Shown: positions 17,260 through 25,587 of the stretch, one piece after another
Layout of the letters: each line of letters opens with the position of its first letter
How positions within the stretch are numbered: position 1 is the stretch's first letter
Source: an uncultured Helicobacter sp.
GTDB taxonomy: Bacteria; Campylobacterota; Campylobacteria; Campylobacterales; Helicobacteraceae
Direction of reading: 5' to 3'
DNA length: 64,000 nucleotides
Assembly: GCA_944326445.1 (NCBI GenBank)
Contig: CALVDZ010000002.1
Location: 124,001-188,000, forward strand
Program-made: the position numbers and the translations under genes
The notes under the pieces: generated by a model
Database searches by the model: none
The model's input: only the letters and a program-made list of their open reading frames with translations
What the model was told of the DNA's origin: nothing

Positions 17260-18258
17260 CTAGCAGATTCTAGGCAGAATCTCGCCCTGTGGGTATTCTA
17301 GGTAGCGTCTCGTGCCATAGGCATTATGCAAAACCACTCTTTGGGGATTTTGCTCACAAACCTCGCCAATGAGGCGTGCGCTTTGCCCTAGTGGGTGGGC
17401 GTGCAGGAGCTCTAGCACCCTCTGTGCGTCCTTGCGCGAGACGCTGAGCACACACACGCCCTCATTTGCCAACACATAAGGCTCAAGCCCAAGTATCTCA
17501 CACACCCCACGCACTTCATCCAAAATCGGCACTTGCGATTCTTGGATACTAATGCCCACATTGCTTGCTTGCGCCCATTCATTGAGCACGCTTGCGAGTC
17601 CTCCTCGCGTCGCATCGCGCAGCGCGTGAATCTCCACACCGGAGGCAAAAAGCGGCTCTAGCATACCAAAGAGCTGCGCACAATCACTCTGCAAGCTACT
17701 CACTAGTCCTATTTCGTTACGCTCACAATACACCATACTCCCGTGCGTGCCGACATTACCGCTCACGATGATACAATCTCCGTTTGTGAGATTATGCGCA
17801 CTAAGATTTTCATACACCACCTCGCCATAAGCGGTTGTATTGATAAAAATCTTATCCATACTCCCCTTTGGCACGACTTTGGTATCCGCGCTTAGGAGTT
17901 TGAGCCCACCTCGCTCAAGTTCGCGCGCCATTGATACCACGAGAGATTCTAGCTCCTCGCTCCCAAAACCCTCCTCGATGATAAATCCCGCGCTTAGATA
18001 CATCGGACGCGCGCCCATCATCGCCACATCATTACTACTCCCACACACGCAGAGCTTGCCGATATCCCCGCCCCTAAAGCGATAGGGCGTTATCACATAG
18101 CTATCCGTGCTCATCGCAAACGCACCCGCGCACCCGCGCGCTATGCCCGCATCCTCTCCACTGCCCTGCATAAAGGACGCTAGGTGTTTGAGAAAAATTT
18201 TTTGCGTGAGTTCTTGGGATTGTATCCCGCCGCTGCCGTGTGCTAGAGTGATAGTCAT
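17260..18258 (-). CDS. hypE: [NiFe]-hydrogenase maturation protein HypE
   Basis: A 332-residue PurM/AIR-synthase-fold enzyme that dehydrates the thiocarboxamide on its own C-terminal Cys to a thiocyanate, giving the CN ligand of the NiFe site. The N-terminal AHGSGG motif and the obligatory C-terminal PRIC are both present, so the gene is intact. It lies 15 bases downstream of the helicase gene in the hypD-helicase-hypE run. It implies that the organism makes a NiFe uptake hydrogenase, as other Helicobacter do. Confidence 0.97.
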   Translation of the reverse strand: MTITLAHGSGGIQSQELTQKIFLKHLASFMQGSGEDAGIARGCAGAFAMSTDSYVITPYRFRGGDIGKLCVCGSSNDVAMMGARPMYLSAGFIIEEGFGSEELESLVVSMARELERGGLKLLSADTKVVPKGSMDKIFINTTAYGEVVYENLSAHNLTNGDCIIVSGNVGTHGSMVYCERNEIGLVSSLQSDCAQLFGMLEPLFASGVEIHALRDATRGGLASVLNEWAQASNVGISIQESQVPILDEVRGVCEILGLEPYVLANEGVCVLSVSRKDAQRVLELLHAHPLGQSARLIGEVCEQNPQRVVLHNAYGTRRYLEYPQGEILPRIC

Positions 18259-18273
18259 AAAGCCTCCTTGTGC

Positions 18274-19950
18274 TTAGAGATTAATCCGCGTGGATTGGCT
18301 AAGCAACGCGTGGAGAAACTGCCCCTCCTGCTGTTGCCAAAAGCCCAAATCACACACGATAAAAAGCCGCTTTTTGAGCCGACTGATCGCGACATTGAGT
18401 CCAAAGAGCGCATTAGTCTGCCTAGAATCTGTCAAGTAGTAGTGCAAGCCCACTGGTGAAAAAATCACATTTTCCCATTCCCTACCCTGCGAGCCGTGTA
18501 TGGTGCTGATATCACTATGTGCGATGGTGCGCTGCAGGAGCTTTTTTTGATTGACAAATGGCGTGATGATACCAAGGCTTTGTGTGAGGGATTTTTGGTG
18601 CAGGTATTTGTAGAGCTTGTGGATAGCTAGGGCTTCATTTTGGCTCACATTGCTTTGTGCCTCGCCCTTAGCACCACTATCGATACAATAAATCTCCATT
18701 CTCTCATCACGCCCGCGCAAGCCTATGTGATAAATCGCGCGATCTAGAATCTGTGCGAGATTGTCCCCATAGCGATGTGTGAATCTAAGCTCGGCTATGT
18801 GGCTAAGGGTGGGCGTATCGGTGGGCTGCTTCTCTAGCATAACTTGGGGAGAGTGAAAAAACTCTTCTAAAAAAAGCGCGGAGAGATTCCACACACTCAC
18901 TTCTTTGTGAATCTTAAGTGCATTAGGGGGCATTTCACAGATTGGCATAAGCTGCTTGTGATCGCCAAAAAGCGTGAGGGGCACATTATCTGCACACAAC
19001 GCACACGCCTTGGCTAATGGCACAAACGCGCACTCATCCAAAAAATAATGCGCAAATTCCACCTCGAGATTCTCACGCTTTTTGATAAAGCCATCGAGCG
19101 TAAGCCCGATGATATGCGCATTTTTAAGGCGATTTTTGAGCGAAGTGGGTTGGGCAAAAAGTGAGGTTTGTCCTCGTTGGACAAGGAGGTTTGGATCGCA
19201 GCATTCTGGATAGAGACTTAAGAATTTTTGCGTGGGCATACCAAGCCGCAGGAGATTGCTAAGCTCAAAGTCCATCTGCTTAAAATGCGCAATAAGCGTG
19301 GTGAAAATCTGCTCTAGCGCGGAGTTTGTGGGGGCTAGCACGCAGGTTTTAAGCCCCTGCTTGGCATAATGATACACCGCCTCAAAAAGCACAACCTGCG
19401 TCTTGCCGCTGCCCGGCGCGCCCCACACATAGCTAAGGCTTTGGGAGAATAGCATAATAAGGGCGTTTTTTTGATACTCATTGAGGTATGAGGGGATTTG
19501 TGGAGGGGCGATGGGCTTCCTGCTAGGTAGGGAAAGGGGGTGCTTGGTAGCAAACTCCTCGACATTGCGCACGAGAAACTTAAGATCACTAAAAAGTTTG
19601 AGATTTTCTAGCGCGAGCTTATGTGCGCTGGATTTTTTGGGCTTTTGGCTTTGGAGTTGCTGCAGGGATTCTAAAAGCTCATAATTTGGGGAAATCTCTA
19701 GGATAGAATCTTCTTGATTGTATTGCATATCCGCACACGCACTTAGTTCAAAAAGCCTCTCCCCCACTTGCAGCACCAAGCCATCTTGGGATAAAACCTT
19801 CACTCCAAGTGTAAGGATAAGTCGCTCCTGCTCTAAGGTTGCGCCGACGATTTTAAGCTCTTCTAAGCCCAGATCGTGCTCGCTAAGATACGCGTAATAG
19901 CTCTTGGCTGAATCTATAAGTATCTCTTGTGGTGTTTTCACACAATCCAT
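18274..19950 (-). CDS. Superfamily 1 (Upf1/DNA2-like) helicase
   Basis: A 558-residue protein with helicase motifs in order: Walker A GAPGSGKTQ (about residue 181-189), motif II DECA, motif III GDHKQL, motif V STIHGSQGREW and motif VI NVAISRLKKRLF. These place it in the Upf1-like SF1B group; the N-terminal about 170 residues have no recognisable domain. The ATG at 19950 shares its A with the hypD stop (TGATG), which fixes the start; the longer frame to 20103 merely runs over hypD. Its substrate and any link to hydrogenase maturation are unknown. Confidence 0.88.
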   Translation of the reverse strand: MDCVKTPQEILIDSAKSYYAYLSEHDLGLEELKIVGATLEQERLILTLGVKVLSQDGLVLQVGERLFELSACADMQYNQEDSILEISPNYELLESLQQLQSQKPKKSSAHKLALENLKLFSDLKFLVRNVEEFATKHPLSLPSRKPIAPPQIPSYLNEYQKNALIMLFSQSLSYVWGAPGSGKTQVVLFEAVYHYAKQGLKTCVLAPTNSALEQIFTTLIAHFKQMDFELSNLLRLGMPTQKFLSLYPECCDPNLLVQRGQTSLFAQPTSLKNRLKNAHIIGLTLDGFIKKRENLEVEFAHYFLDECAFVPLAKACALCADNVPLTLFGDHKQLMPICEMPPNALKIHKEVSVWNLSALFLEEFFHSPQVMLEKQPTDTPTLSHIAELRFTHRYGDNLAQILDRAIYHIGLRGRDERMEIYCIDSGAKGEAQSNVSQNEALAIHKLYKYLHQKSLTQSLGIITPFVNQKKLLQRTIAHSDISTIHGSQGREWENVIFSPVGLHYYLTDSRQTNALFGLNVAISRLKKRLFIVCDLGFWQQQEGQFLHALLSQSTRINL

Positions 19951-21056
19951 CACAAAAGCGCACCGTATTTGTAATACGCCGCACACGCGCCCTCGCTGCT
20001 CACCATACAGCTTCCTATGGGGTTGTTTGGCGTGCAGGCTTTGCCAAAGACTTTGCAATCCATAGGCTTGGCATTGCCTTTTAGAATCTCGCCACACAAA
20101 CAAGCCTTGTGATCTGCCTTGCGCTCTTTGGGGAGATATGGGGCAAACTCTATCTCGGCATCGTAGCGCGCGAACTCATCTCTAAGGCGCAGGGCAGATT
20201 CTGGAATATCGCCTAGCCCACGCCACTCAAAATGCTCTCGTGGGCAAAAATATCGCTCCACCATCGCTTGGGCTTTGAGATTGCCCTGCATATCCACCAC
20301 GCGCGCGTATTGAATCTCAAGGCGCGGAGTGCGACTAATAGCCTGTTTGAGGATAGAGAGAATGCTTTGCATCATATCAAGCGGCTCAAAGCCACTCACC
20401 ACAATGGGGAGCTTAAATCGCTCCAAAAGCGGTGCATAGATTTTCGCCCCGCTTATCACGCTCACGTGAGAGGGCGCGATGAGGGCATTGATAGAGCAAT
20501 CAGATTGGGCGAGGATAAGCTCTAGGGGTGGGGGGACAAGCACGTGGTTTATATGAAAATACACATTTGTGAGCCCTAGGGCGATACACTGCTCCAAAAG
20601 CGCGGCACTCATAGGCGTAGTCGTCTCAAAGCCGATAGCAAAAAACACGATTTTTTTACTAGGATTGTCTTTAGCGACTTTTAGCACCTCTATGGGCGAA
20701 TACACAAAGCGCACATCCGCACCTTGCGCGCGCGCATTTTGCAGGCTGCCATTGCTACCGGGGACTTTTATCATATCCCCAAGCGTTAGCAAAATCACAT
20801 CGGGAGACATTGCGATATGATACGCCTCATCGATACGCCCACGCGGCATAATGCACACCGGGCAGCCCGGTCCGTGGATAAACTCGATATTTGGTGGCAA
20901 AAGCTTGAGCAAGCCGTATTTCATAAGCGTGTGGGTATGCCCGCCACACACTTCCATAATCCTAAGCTGGGCGGGGAGCTTGGGGGCGAGTGCCTGTATC
21001 GTGTGCGCTACTGCGAGGATAGAATCTCTATCCCGATATGTCTGCATATAATCCAT
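19950..21056 (-). CDS. hypD: [NiFe]-hydrogenase maturation protein HypD
   Basis: A 368-residue iron-sulfur protein that, with HypC, assembles the Fe(CN)2CO unit. Typical motifs are MEVCGGHTHTLMKYGL, IHGPGCPVCIMP, ATGFETTTP-like AIGFETTTPMSA and the C-terminal Cys cluster (KACLCGEILKG...CKVFGKACTP...GSCMVSSEGAC) that binds the 4Fe-4S centre. It is the first gene of the hypD-helicase-hypE group; hypA, B and C are not in this window. Confidence 0.97.
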   Translation of the reverse strand: MDYMQTYRDRDSILAVAHTIQALAPKLPAQLRIMEVCGGHTHTLMKYGLLKLLPPNIEFIHGPGCPVCIMPRGRIDEAYHIAMSPDVILLTLGDMIKVPGSNGSLQNARAQGADVRFVYSPIEVLKVAKDNPSKKIVFFAIGFETTTPMSAALLEQCIALGLTNVYFHINHVLVPPPLELILAQSDCSINALIAPSHVSVISGAKIYAPLLERFKLPIVVSGFEPLDMMQSILSILKQAISRTPRLEIQYARVVDMQGNLKAQAMVERYFCPREHFEWRGLGDIPESALRLRDEFARYDAEIEFAPYLPKERKADHKACLCGEILKGNAKPMDCKVFGKACTPNNPIGSCMVSSEGACAAYYKYGALL

Positions 21057-21205
21057 AAAAAGCCTTGTTGTCTGATAAATTGAAAGAATAAATGATGGAT
21101 ATTACATAATCCTTGCTTAATTTTTACAGGACTTGTGCTATCTCAATTTGAGATTGGCATTAAGCGTAACCATCGCCCTTAAGCGCGCTATAGTGGATTG
21201 TATGC

Positions 21206-21211
21206 TACAAT
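21206..21211 (+). promoter_or_regulatory. -10 box of futC
   Basis: TACAAT in TATGCTACAAT (extended TGn -10), about 70 bases before the ATG at 21280. No -35 box is evident. Confidence 0.4.
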
Positions 21212-21279
21212 GCACCCACACTAAATGTTTGTGCTTGTCTAAAGCCCACGCATTGCACATAAGGACAAAAAGGATCAAA

Positions 21280-22336
21280 ATGCCACGACGCAAATCACTC
21301 ACTATCCGCCTTGGCGGCGGACTTGGGAATCAGATGTTTGTCTATGCCTTTGCGCGCTATATGCAAACATATGGCTTTGCCATAACACTAGATACAAGTG
21401 TTTATGAGGACAATGAGGGGGGGGGGCAGTAGTGAAAATCGCGCACTTGAGTTAGCGCACTTTAGCCTCAATCCACATATCACGCTCACTAGCTTTACTC
21501 ATCCGCTCCGCCATCCTATCAAGAATCATTGCGTGTTTTTCCCATATTTGTATTTTTGGCTCACACACTCTGGGCGCAATAGGCTTTTGCATATCACAAA
21601 TCGTATTTGTGGTGCTGTGTTTAAGAAAATGCCTCTAGACATACAATGGTGGTATAGGCGTTGGTTTTTTGTCGAACAATGGACAAACGCGAAGCTGTGC
21701 CACGCACACCACACAATGCTTAAATCCCATAACTTCGCATTTGCAAATAATGCCTATGTGTGTGGCTGCTTTCAGAATCTAGAGTATTTTTCCGCGCTTA
21801 AAGACACGCTGCAAAAGGAATTTAGGCTCAAAACACCGCTTAGCGCAGCAAATGCTAGATTAAAAGAAAAAATCCTGCAAACGCCAGATTCTGTGTTTTT
21901 GCACATTAGGCGCGGGGATTATTTGAATCTTTGGCATTTTATAGAGCTTGGAAGCGCGTATTACAACAACGCTCTAAGGGAAATAAAGGCGCGTGTGCAA
22001 CGCCCAAATGTGTTTGTCTTTAGCAATGACATTCTATGGTGTGAGCAGCATTTTCTCCAAAGTCTAGATTCTAAAGTGCGTGAGGGGGTAAGATTTGAAT
22101 TTGTGCGGGGTAATTCTGAAACAAATGCGGCAGAAGAGATGGAGCTAATGAGAAGCTGCAAGCACGCTATCATAGCAAACTCCACTTTTAGTTGGTGGGC
22201 AGCGTATCTTATTGGCTATAAGGATAAAGTCGTGTGTATGCCTAGATATATTTTTTGCAATCCGCATTATGCCCCAAACGATCTTGCAAATTACCTCCAA
22301 TGCCCGGGCTGGATTCTCATCAATCATATTTGGTAG
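21280..22336 (+). CDS. futC: Phase-variable alpha-1,2-fucosyltransferase FutC (OFF: G10)
   Basis: A GT11 fucosyltransferase that in Helicobacter adds alpha-1,2-fucose to make H/Lewis-y type O-antigen ends. The 5' part encodes LTIRLGGGLGNQMFVYAFARY; the 3' part HIRRGDYL, the core GDP-fucose site, and MELMRSCKHAIIANSTFSWWAAYL. A G10 tract at 21417-21426 throws translation into TAG at 21430. With nine Gs (or twelve) the frames join to a 351-residue protein (EGGGSSENRALEL across the tract). The start ATG has AAGGAT upstream. As read here the gene is OFF. Confidence 0.92.
21417..21426 (+). repeat. G10 phase-variation tract of futC
   Basis: Ten consecutive Gs early in futC (codon 46 onwards). Loss of one G restores the full frame. 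Confidence 0.93.
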
Positions 22337-22476
22337 GATAATCTTAAGTAGGAAGGGTAGGATTAAATGCCTCTTATGCCTTAGGGAAGCAATGACAGAG
22401 TAAGCTCAGAATCTACACAAACGCCACAAAAAGATCATACCCTAAGCAAGCGATGCAGAAAGACAAAGAAAGAAGT

Positions 22477-22504
22477 TATAAAAGAGCTTTGTGGTCTCAA
22501 AGCC
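22477..22504 (-). terminator. Terminator after fusA
   Basis: On the minus strand GGCTTTG, loop AGACCA, CAAAGCT, followed by CTTTTAT. It lies 22 bases past the fusA stop and would end the long ribosomal/EF-G transcript. The U-run is short. Confidence 0.5.
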
Positions 22505-22526
22505 CTATAGAGGGGTAAATCACCGA

Positions 22527-24605
22527 TTATGCGTTGCGTTTCTCCATAATCTCTTTGGCAATATTATTGGGAACTTCACCGTAGTGATCGAATTCCATAG
22601 TGTAAGTGCCGCGCCCTTGTGTAGCGGAGCGCAAATCGGTAGAGTATCCAAACATTTCAGCCAATGGAACAAACGCATTGACAATCTTTAGCCCCATACG
22701 ATCGTCCATAGAGTTAATCTGTCCGCGTCTTCGGTTGAGATCTCCTATCACATCGCCCATATACTCCTCTGGCACCTCTACTTCGACTTTCATAAGCGGC
22801 TCTAGCAATACCGCATTCGCCTTTCTACACGCATCTTTAAACGCCATAGAACCCGCGATTTTAAATGCCATCTCTGATGAATCCACTTCGTGATAGCTAC
22901 CATCATAAAGCGTTACTTTAAAATCCACCACAGGATACCCTGCCAACACGCCATTTTGCATAGCTTCTTGGATACCTTTATCCACAGCAGGAATGTATTC
23001 CTTAGGGATCACACCGCCACTAATGTTATTAACAAACTCATAACCACTGCCGGGCTCTTTTGGCTCTAGTCGGATAAATACATGCCCATATTGACCACGT
23101 CCGCCTGATTGCTTGGCGTATTTGCACTCCTGCTCGACAGCACTTCTCACCGTCTCTCTAAACGCCACCTGTGGCTGCCCCACTTCTGCCTCGACTTTAA
23201 ACTCTCTTTTCAGCCTATCAACGATGATTTCTAGGTGCAACTCTCCCATACCGCCGATGAGCGTCTGCCCTGTCTCTTCTTGTGTGCTTACTCTAAAGCT
23301 TGGATCTTCCTCAGCAAGCTTGCCCAATGCGATAGACATTTTTTCTTGATCTGCCTTTGTCTTTGGCTCAACTGCAATTTGAATTACCGGCTCTGGGAAT
23401 TCCATTCTCTCCAATATCACTGGCTCTTTCTCATCACACAATGTATCCCCAGTAAGCGTGTCTTTTAGCCCCACAAACGCACAAATTTCGCCGGCATAAA
23501 TCTCTTTAATATCCTCACGTTTATTAGAGTGCATTTTTAAGAGCCTACCAACGCGCTCCTTTTTGCCTTTAGTAGAGTTTAAAACATAGCTTCCAGACTC
23601 TAGCATACCACGATAAGCCCGCACAAATGTCAGCTGCCCCACAAATGGATCAGTCATAATCTTAAACGCTAAGCCCGCAAAAGCACCCTTATCACTAGAT
23701 TCTACGCTGATCTCGCTTTCATCTTTTGGATTGATACCCCTAATCTCTGCAACTTCCGTGGGCGCTGGGAGAAAATCCACTACCGCATCCAAAAGCGTCT
23801 GCACGCCTTTGTTTTTAAAGCTAGAGCCACAAAGCATAGGGATTAAACTCATACTGAGACAACCCGCCTTAATGCCCTTTTTGATCTCATCAACGCTAAG
23901 CTCCTCGCCACCGAGATATTTTTCCATCAATACCTCGTCCTGCTCCGCTACAGATTCAAGAAGTTTTTCTCGATATTCCTTTGCTTTGTCCATAAGATCT
24001 GCTGGAATATCCTCTATATCGTATTTAGCCCCCATAGATTCGTCATTCCATACGATTGCTTTCATTTGGATGAGATCCACTACGCCCTTGAAGTTTTCCT
24101 CGGCTCCAATGGGGATATTAATAGGCACAGGATTTGCCTTTAGGCGTTGCTTGATTTGAGACTCTACATTATAGAAATTTGCCCCAATTCTATCCATTTT
24201 ATTCACAAACACCATTCTAGGCACGCCATATTTGTTTGCTTGTCTCCAAACGGTTTCACTCTGTGGTTGCACGCCACCTACCGAACAAAACACTGCCACA
24301 GCACCATCTAGCACGCGCATAGAGCGCTCTACTTCAATTGTAAAATCCACGTGCCCGGGGGTATCAATCAGGTTTATCTGATAATCCTTCCAAAAACAAG
24401 TCGTTGCTGCAGAGGTGATCGTAATGCCCCGCTCTTTTTCCTGCTCCATCCAGTCCATCGTCGCAGCACCATCATGCACCTCGCCGATTTTATGACTCAC
24501 ACCGGTATAAAATAAAATCCTCTCTGAAGTCGTCGTCTTACCAGCGTCAATATGCGCTGCAATACCTATGTTTCTAATTCTGTTTAATGGGGTTTGTCTC
24601 GCCAT
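22527..24605 (-). CDS. fusA: Elongation factor G
   Basis: The 692-residue translocation GTPase. The G domain shows AHIDAGKTT (G1), GITITSAATTC (G2), DTPGHVDFT (G3) and NKMDR (G4); domains II-V follow at normal length. It is last in the rpsL-rpsG-fusA string operon, 21 bases after rpsG. Nothing unusual. Confidence 0.99.
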   Translation of the reverse strand: MARQTPLNRIRNIGIAAHIDAGKTTTSERILFYTGVSHKIGEVHDGAATMDWMEQEKERGITITSAATTCFWKDYQINLIDTPGHVDFTIEVERSMRVLDGAVAVFCSVGGVQPQSETVWRQANKYGVPRMVFVNKMDRIGANFYNVESQIKQRLKANPVPINIPIGAEENFKGVVDLIQMKAIVWNDESMGAKYDIEDIPADLMDKAKEYREKLLESVAEQDEVLMEKYLGGEELSVDEIKKGIKAGCLSMSLIPMLCGSSFKNKGVQTLLDAVVDFLPAPTEVAEIRGINPKDESEISVESSDKGAFAGLAFKIMTDPFVGQLTFVRAYRGMLESGSYVLNSTKGKKERVGRLLKMHSNKREDIKEIYAGEICAFVGLKDTLTGDTLCDEKEPVILERMEFPEPVIQIAVEPKTKADQEKMSIALGKLAEEDPSFRVSTQEETGQTLIGGMGELHLEIIVDRLKREFKVEAEVGQPQVAFRETVRSAVEQECKYAKQSGGRGQYGHVFIRLEPKEPGSGYEFVNNISGGVIPKEYIPAVDKGIQEAMQNGVLAGYPVVDFKVTLYDGSYHEVDSSEMAFKIAGSMAFKDACRKANAVLLEPLMKVEVEVPEEYMGDVIGDLNRRRGQINSMDDRMGLKIVNAFVPLAEMFGYSTDLRSATQGRGTYTMEFDHYGEVPNNIAKEIMEKRNA

Positions 24606-24626
24606 AATCTAGTCCTTCAAAGAGTC

Positions 24627-25094
24627 TTACCAACGATAGTGTGCAAACGCCTTGTTCGCTTCCGCCATCTTATGCACATCTTCTCTTTTCTTAAACGCTG
24701 CACCTCTATCATTTACCGCATCCATTAGCTCATTTGCTAATCTCTCTACCATAGTGCGTTCATTACGCTTTCTTGTGGCTTCTAGAATCCATCGGATAGA
24801 AAGTGATTGTTGTCTAGCAGGGCGCACCTCCACCGGGACTTGATAGGTAGCACCACCTACCCTACGGCTACGCACTTCCACCAATGGCTTAACCTTTTCT
24901 AGGGCTTTTTCAAACACCTCAATTCCCTTCTCGCCACTCTTCTCTTCTATCTTGTCAAATGCAGCGTAGATAATTTTCTCACTCACGCTTTTCTTACCAT
25001 CATACATCATTTTATTGATAAATTTCGTAACTACTTTGTTGTTGTAGATAGGATCACCCAAAACCTCTCTAACGGGAGCTTTTCTTCTTCTCAT
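24627..25094 (-). CDS. rpsG: 30S ribosomal protein S7
   Basis: 155 residues, full-length S7, which nucleates 3'-domain assembly of 16S rRNA. Recognised from MRRRKAPVREVLGDPIYNNKVV and the internal PVEVRPARQQSLSIRWI. It is the middle gene of rpsL-rpsG-fusA. Confidence 0.99.
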   Translation of the reverse strand: MRRRKAPVREVLGDPIYNNKVVTKFINKMMYDGKKSVSEKIIYAAFDKIEEKSGEKGIEVFEKALEKVKPLVEVRSRRVGGATYQVPVEVRPARQQSLSIRWILEATRKRNERTMVERLANELMDAVNDRGAAFKKREDVHKMAEANKAFAHYRW

Positions 25095-25115
25095 ACAAAA
25101 CCTTCCTTAAGTGAT

Positions 25116-25505
25116 TTATTTTTTATCAGCGCCACTCTTAGCTTTTTTGGCACCATATTTACTACGCGAAACAGTTCTCTTAGCCACACCTGCAGTATCC
25201 AACGCACCACGCACAATATGGTATTTCACACCCGGTAAGTCTTTCACACGACCACCGCGCACAAGCACAATAGAGTGCTCTTGGAGATTGTGTCCCTCTC
25301 CGGGGATATAGCTAATAACCTCAAATTTTGATGTGAGCTTGACTTTTGCTACTTTTCTAAGTGCGGAGTTTGGCTTTTTAGGAGTGGTGGTATAAACACG
25401 AGTGCAAACACCCCTTCTCTGTGGGCATTCTAGCAATGCCGGTGACTTAGTTTTCTTAAGAACTTTTTTTCTCTCTTTTCTGATTAACTGATTGATAGTT
25501 GGCAC
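25116..25505 (-). CDS. rpsL: 30S ribosomal protein S12
   Basis: 129 residues, decoding-centre protein. Conserved blocks TTPKKPNSALRKVAKV and RGGRVKDLPGVKYH carry lysines at the two classical streptomycin-resistance positions (43 and 88), that is, the sensitive state by family knowledge. It is the first gene of the string operon, behind a terminator/promoter hairpin. Confidence 0.99.
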   Translation of the reverse strand: MPTINQLIRKERKKVLKKTKSPALLECPQRRGVCTRVYTTTPKKPNSALRKVAKVKLTSKFEVISYIPGEGHNLQEHSIVLVRGGRVKDLPGVKYHIVRGALDTAGVAKRTVSRSKYGAKKAKSGADKK

Positions 25506-25537
25506 GAATATCCTTTCCCAAATGTAATGTGAAAAAT

Positions 25538-25558
25538 GGTGGGATTATAGCCCACCAA
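25538..25558 (-). terminator. Stem-loop between rpoBC and rpsL with a TATAAT in its loop
   Basis: On the minus strand TGGTGGG, CTATAAT, CCCACCA, then TTTTT: a seven-base-pair stem plus U-tract, fitting an intrinsic terminator for rpoBC. The loop itself spells a -10 box (25544-25549) located 39 bases before rpsL. Confidence 0.6.
25544..25549 (-). promoter_or_regulatory. -10 box of rpsL-rpsG-fusA
   Basis: TATAAT on the minus strand in the loop of the dyad at 25538-25558. Spacing to the rpsL ATG at 25505 suits a promoter with a leader of about 30 bases. Confidence 0.45.
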
Positions 25559-25587
25559 AGCTTTTGTTTATCTTAGAGAGCCCAAAA

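Noticed and set aside
18274..20103. Helicase start at 20103 (609 residues)
   Set aside because: The extra 51 residues are a shadow of the hypD coding region in another frame; the TGATG overlap at 19950 fixes the start.
21398..22336. futC as an independent 312-residue gene from 21398
   Set aside because: The start lies just before the G tract and lacks the GGGLGNQMF donor-site segment, which is in the other frame.
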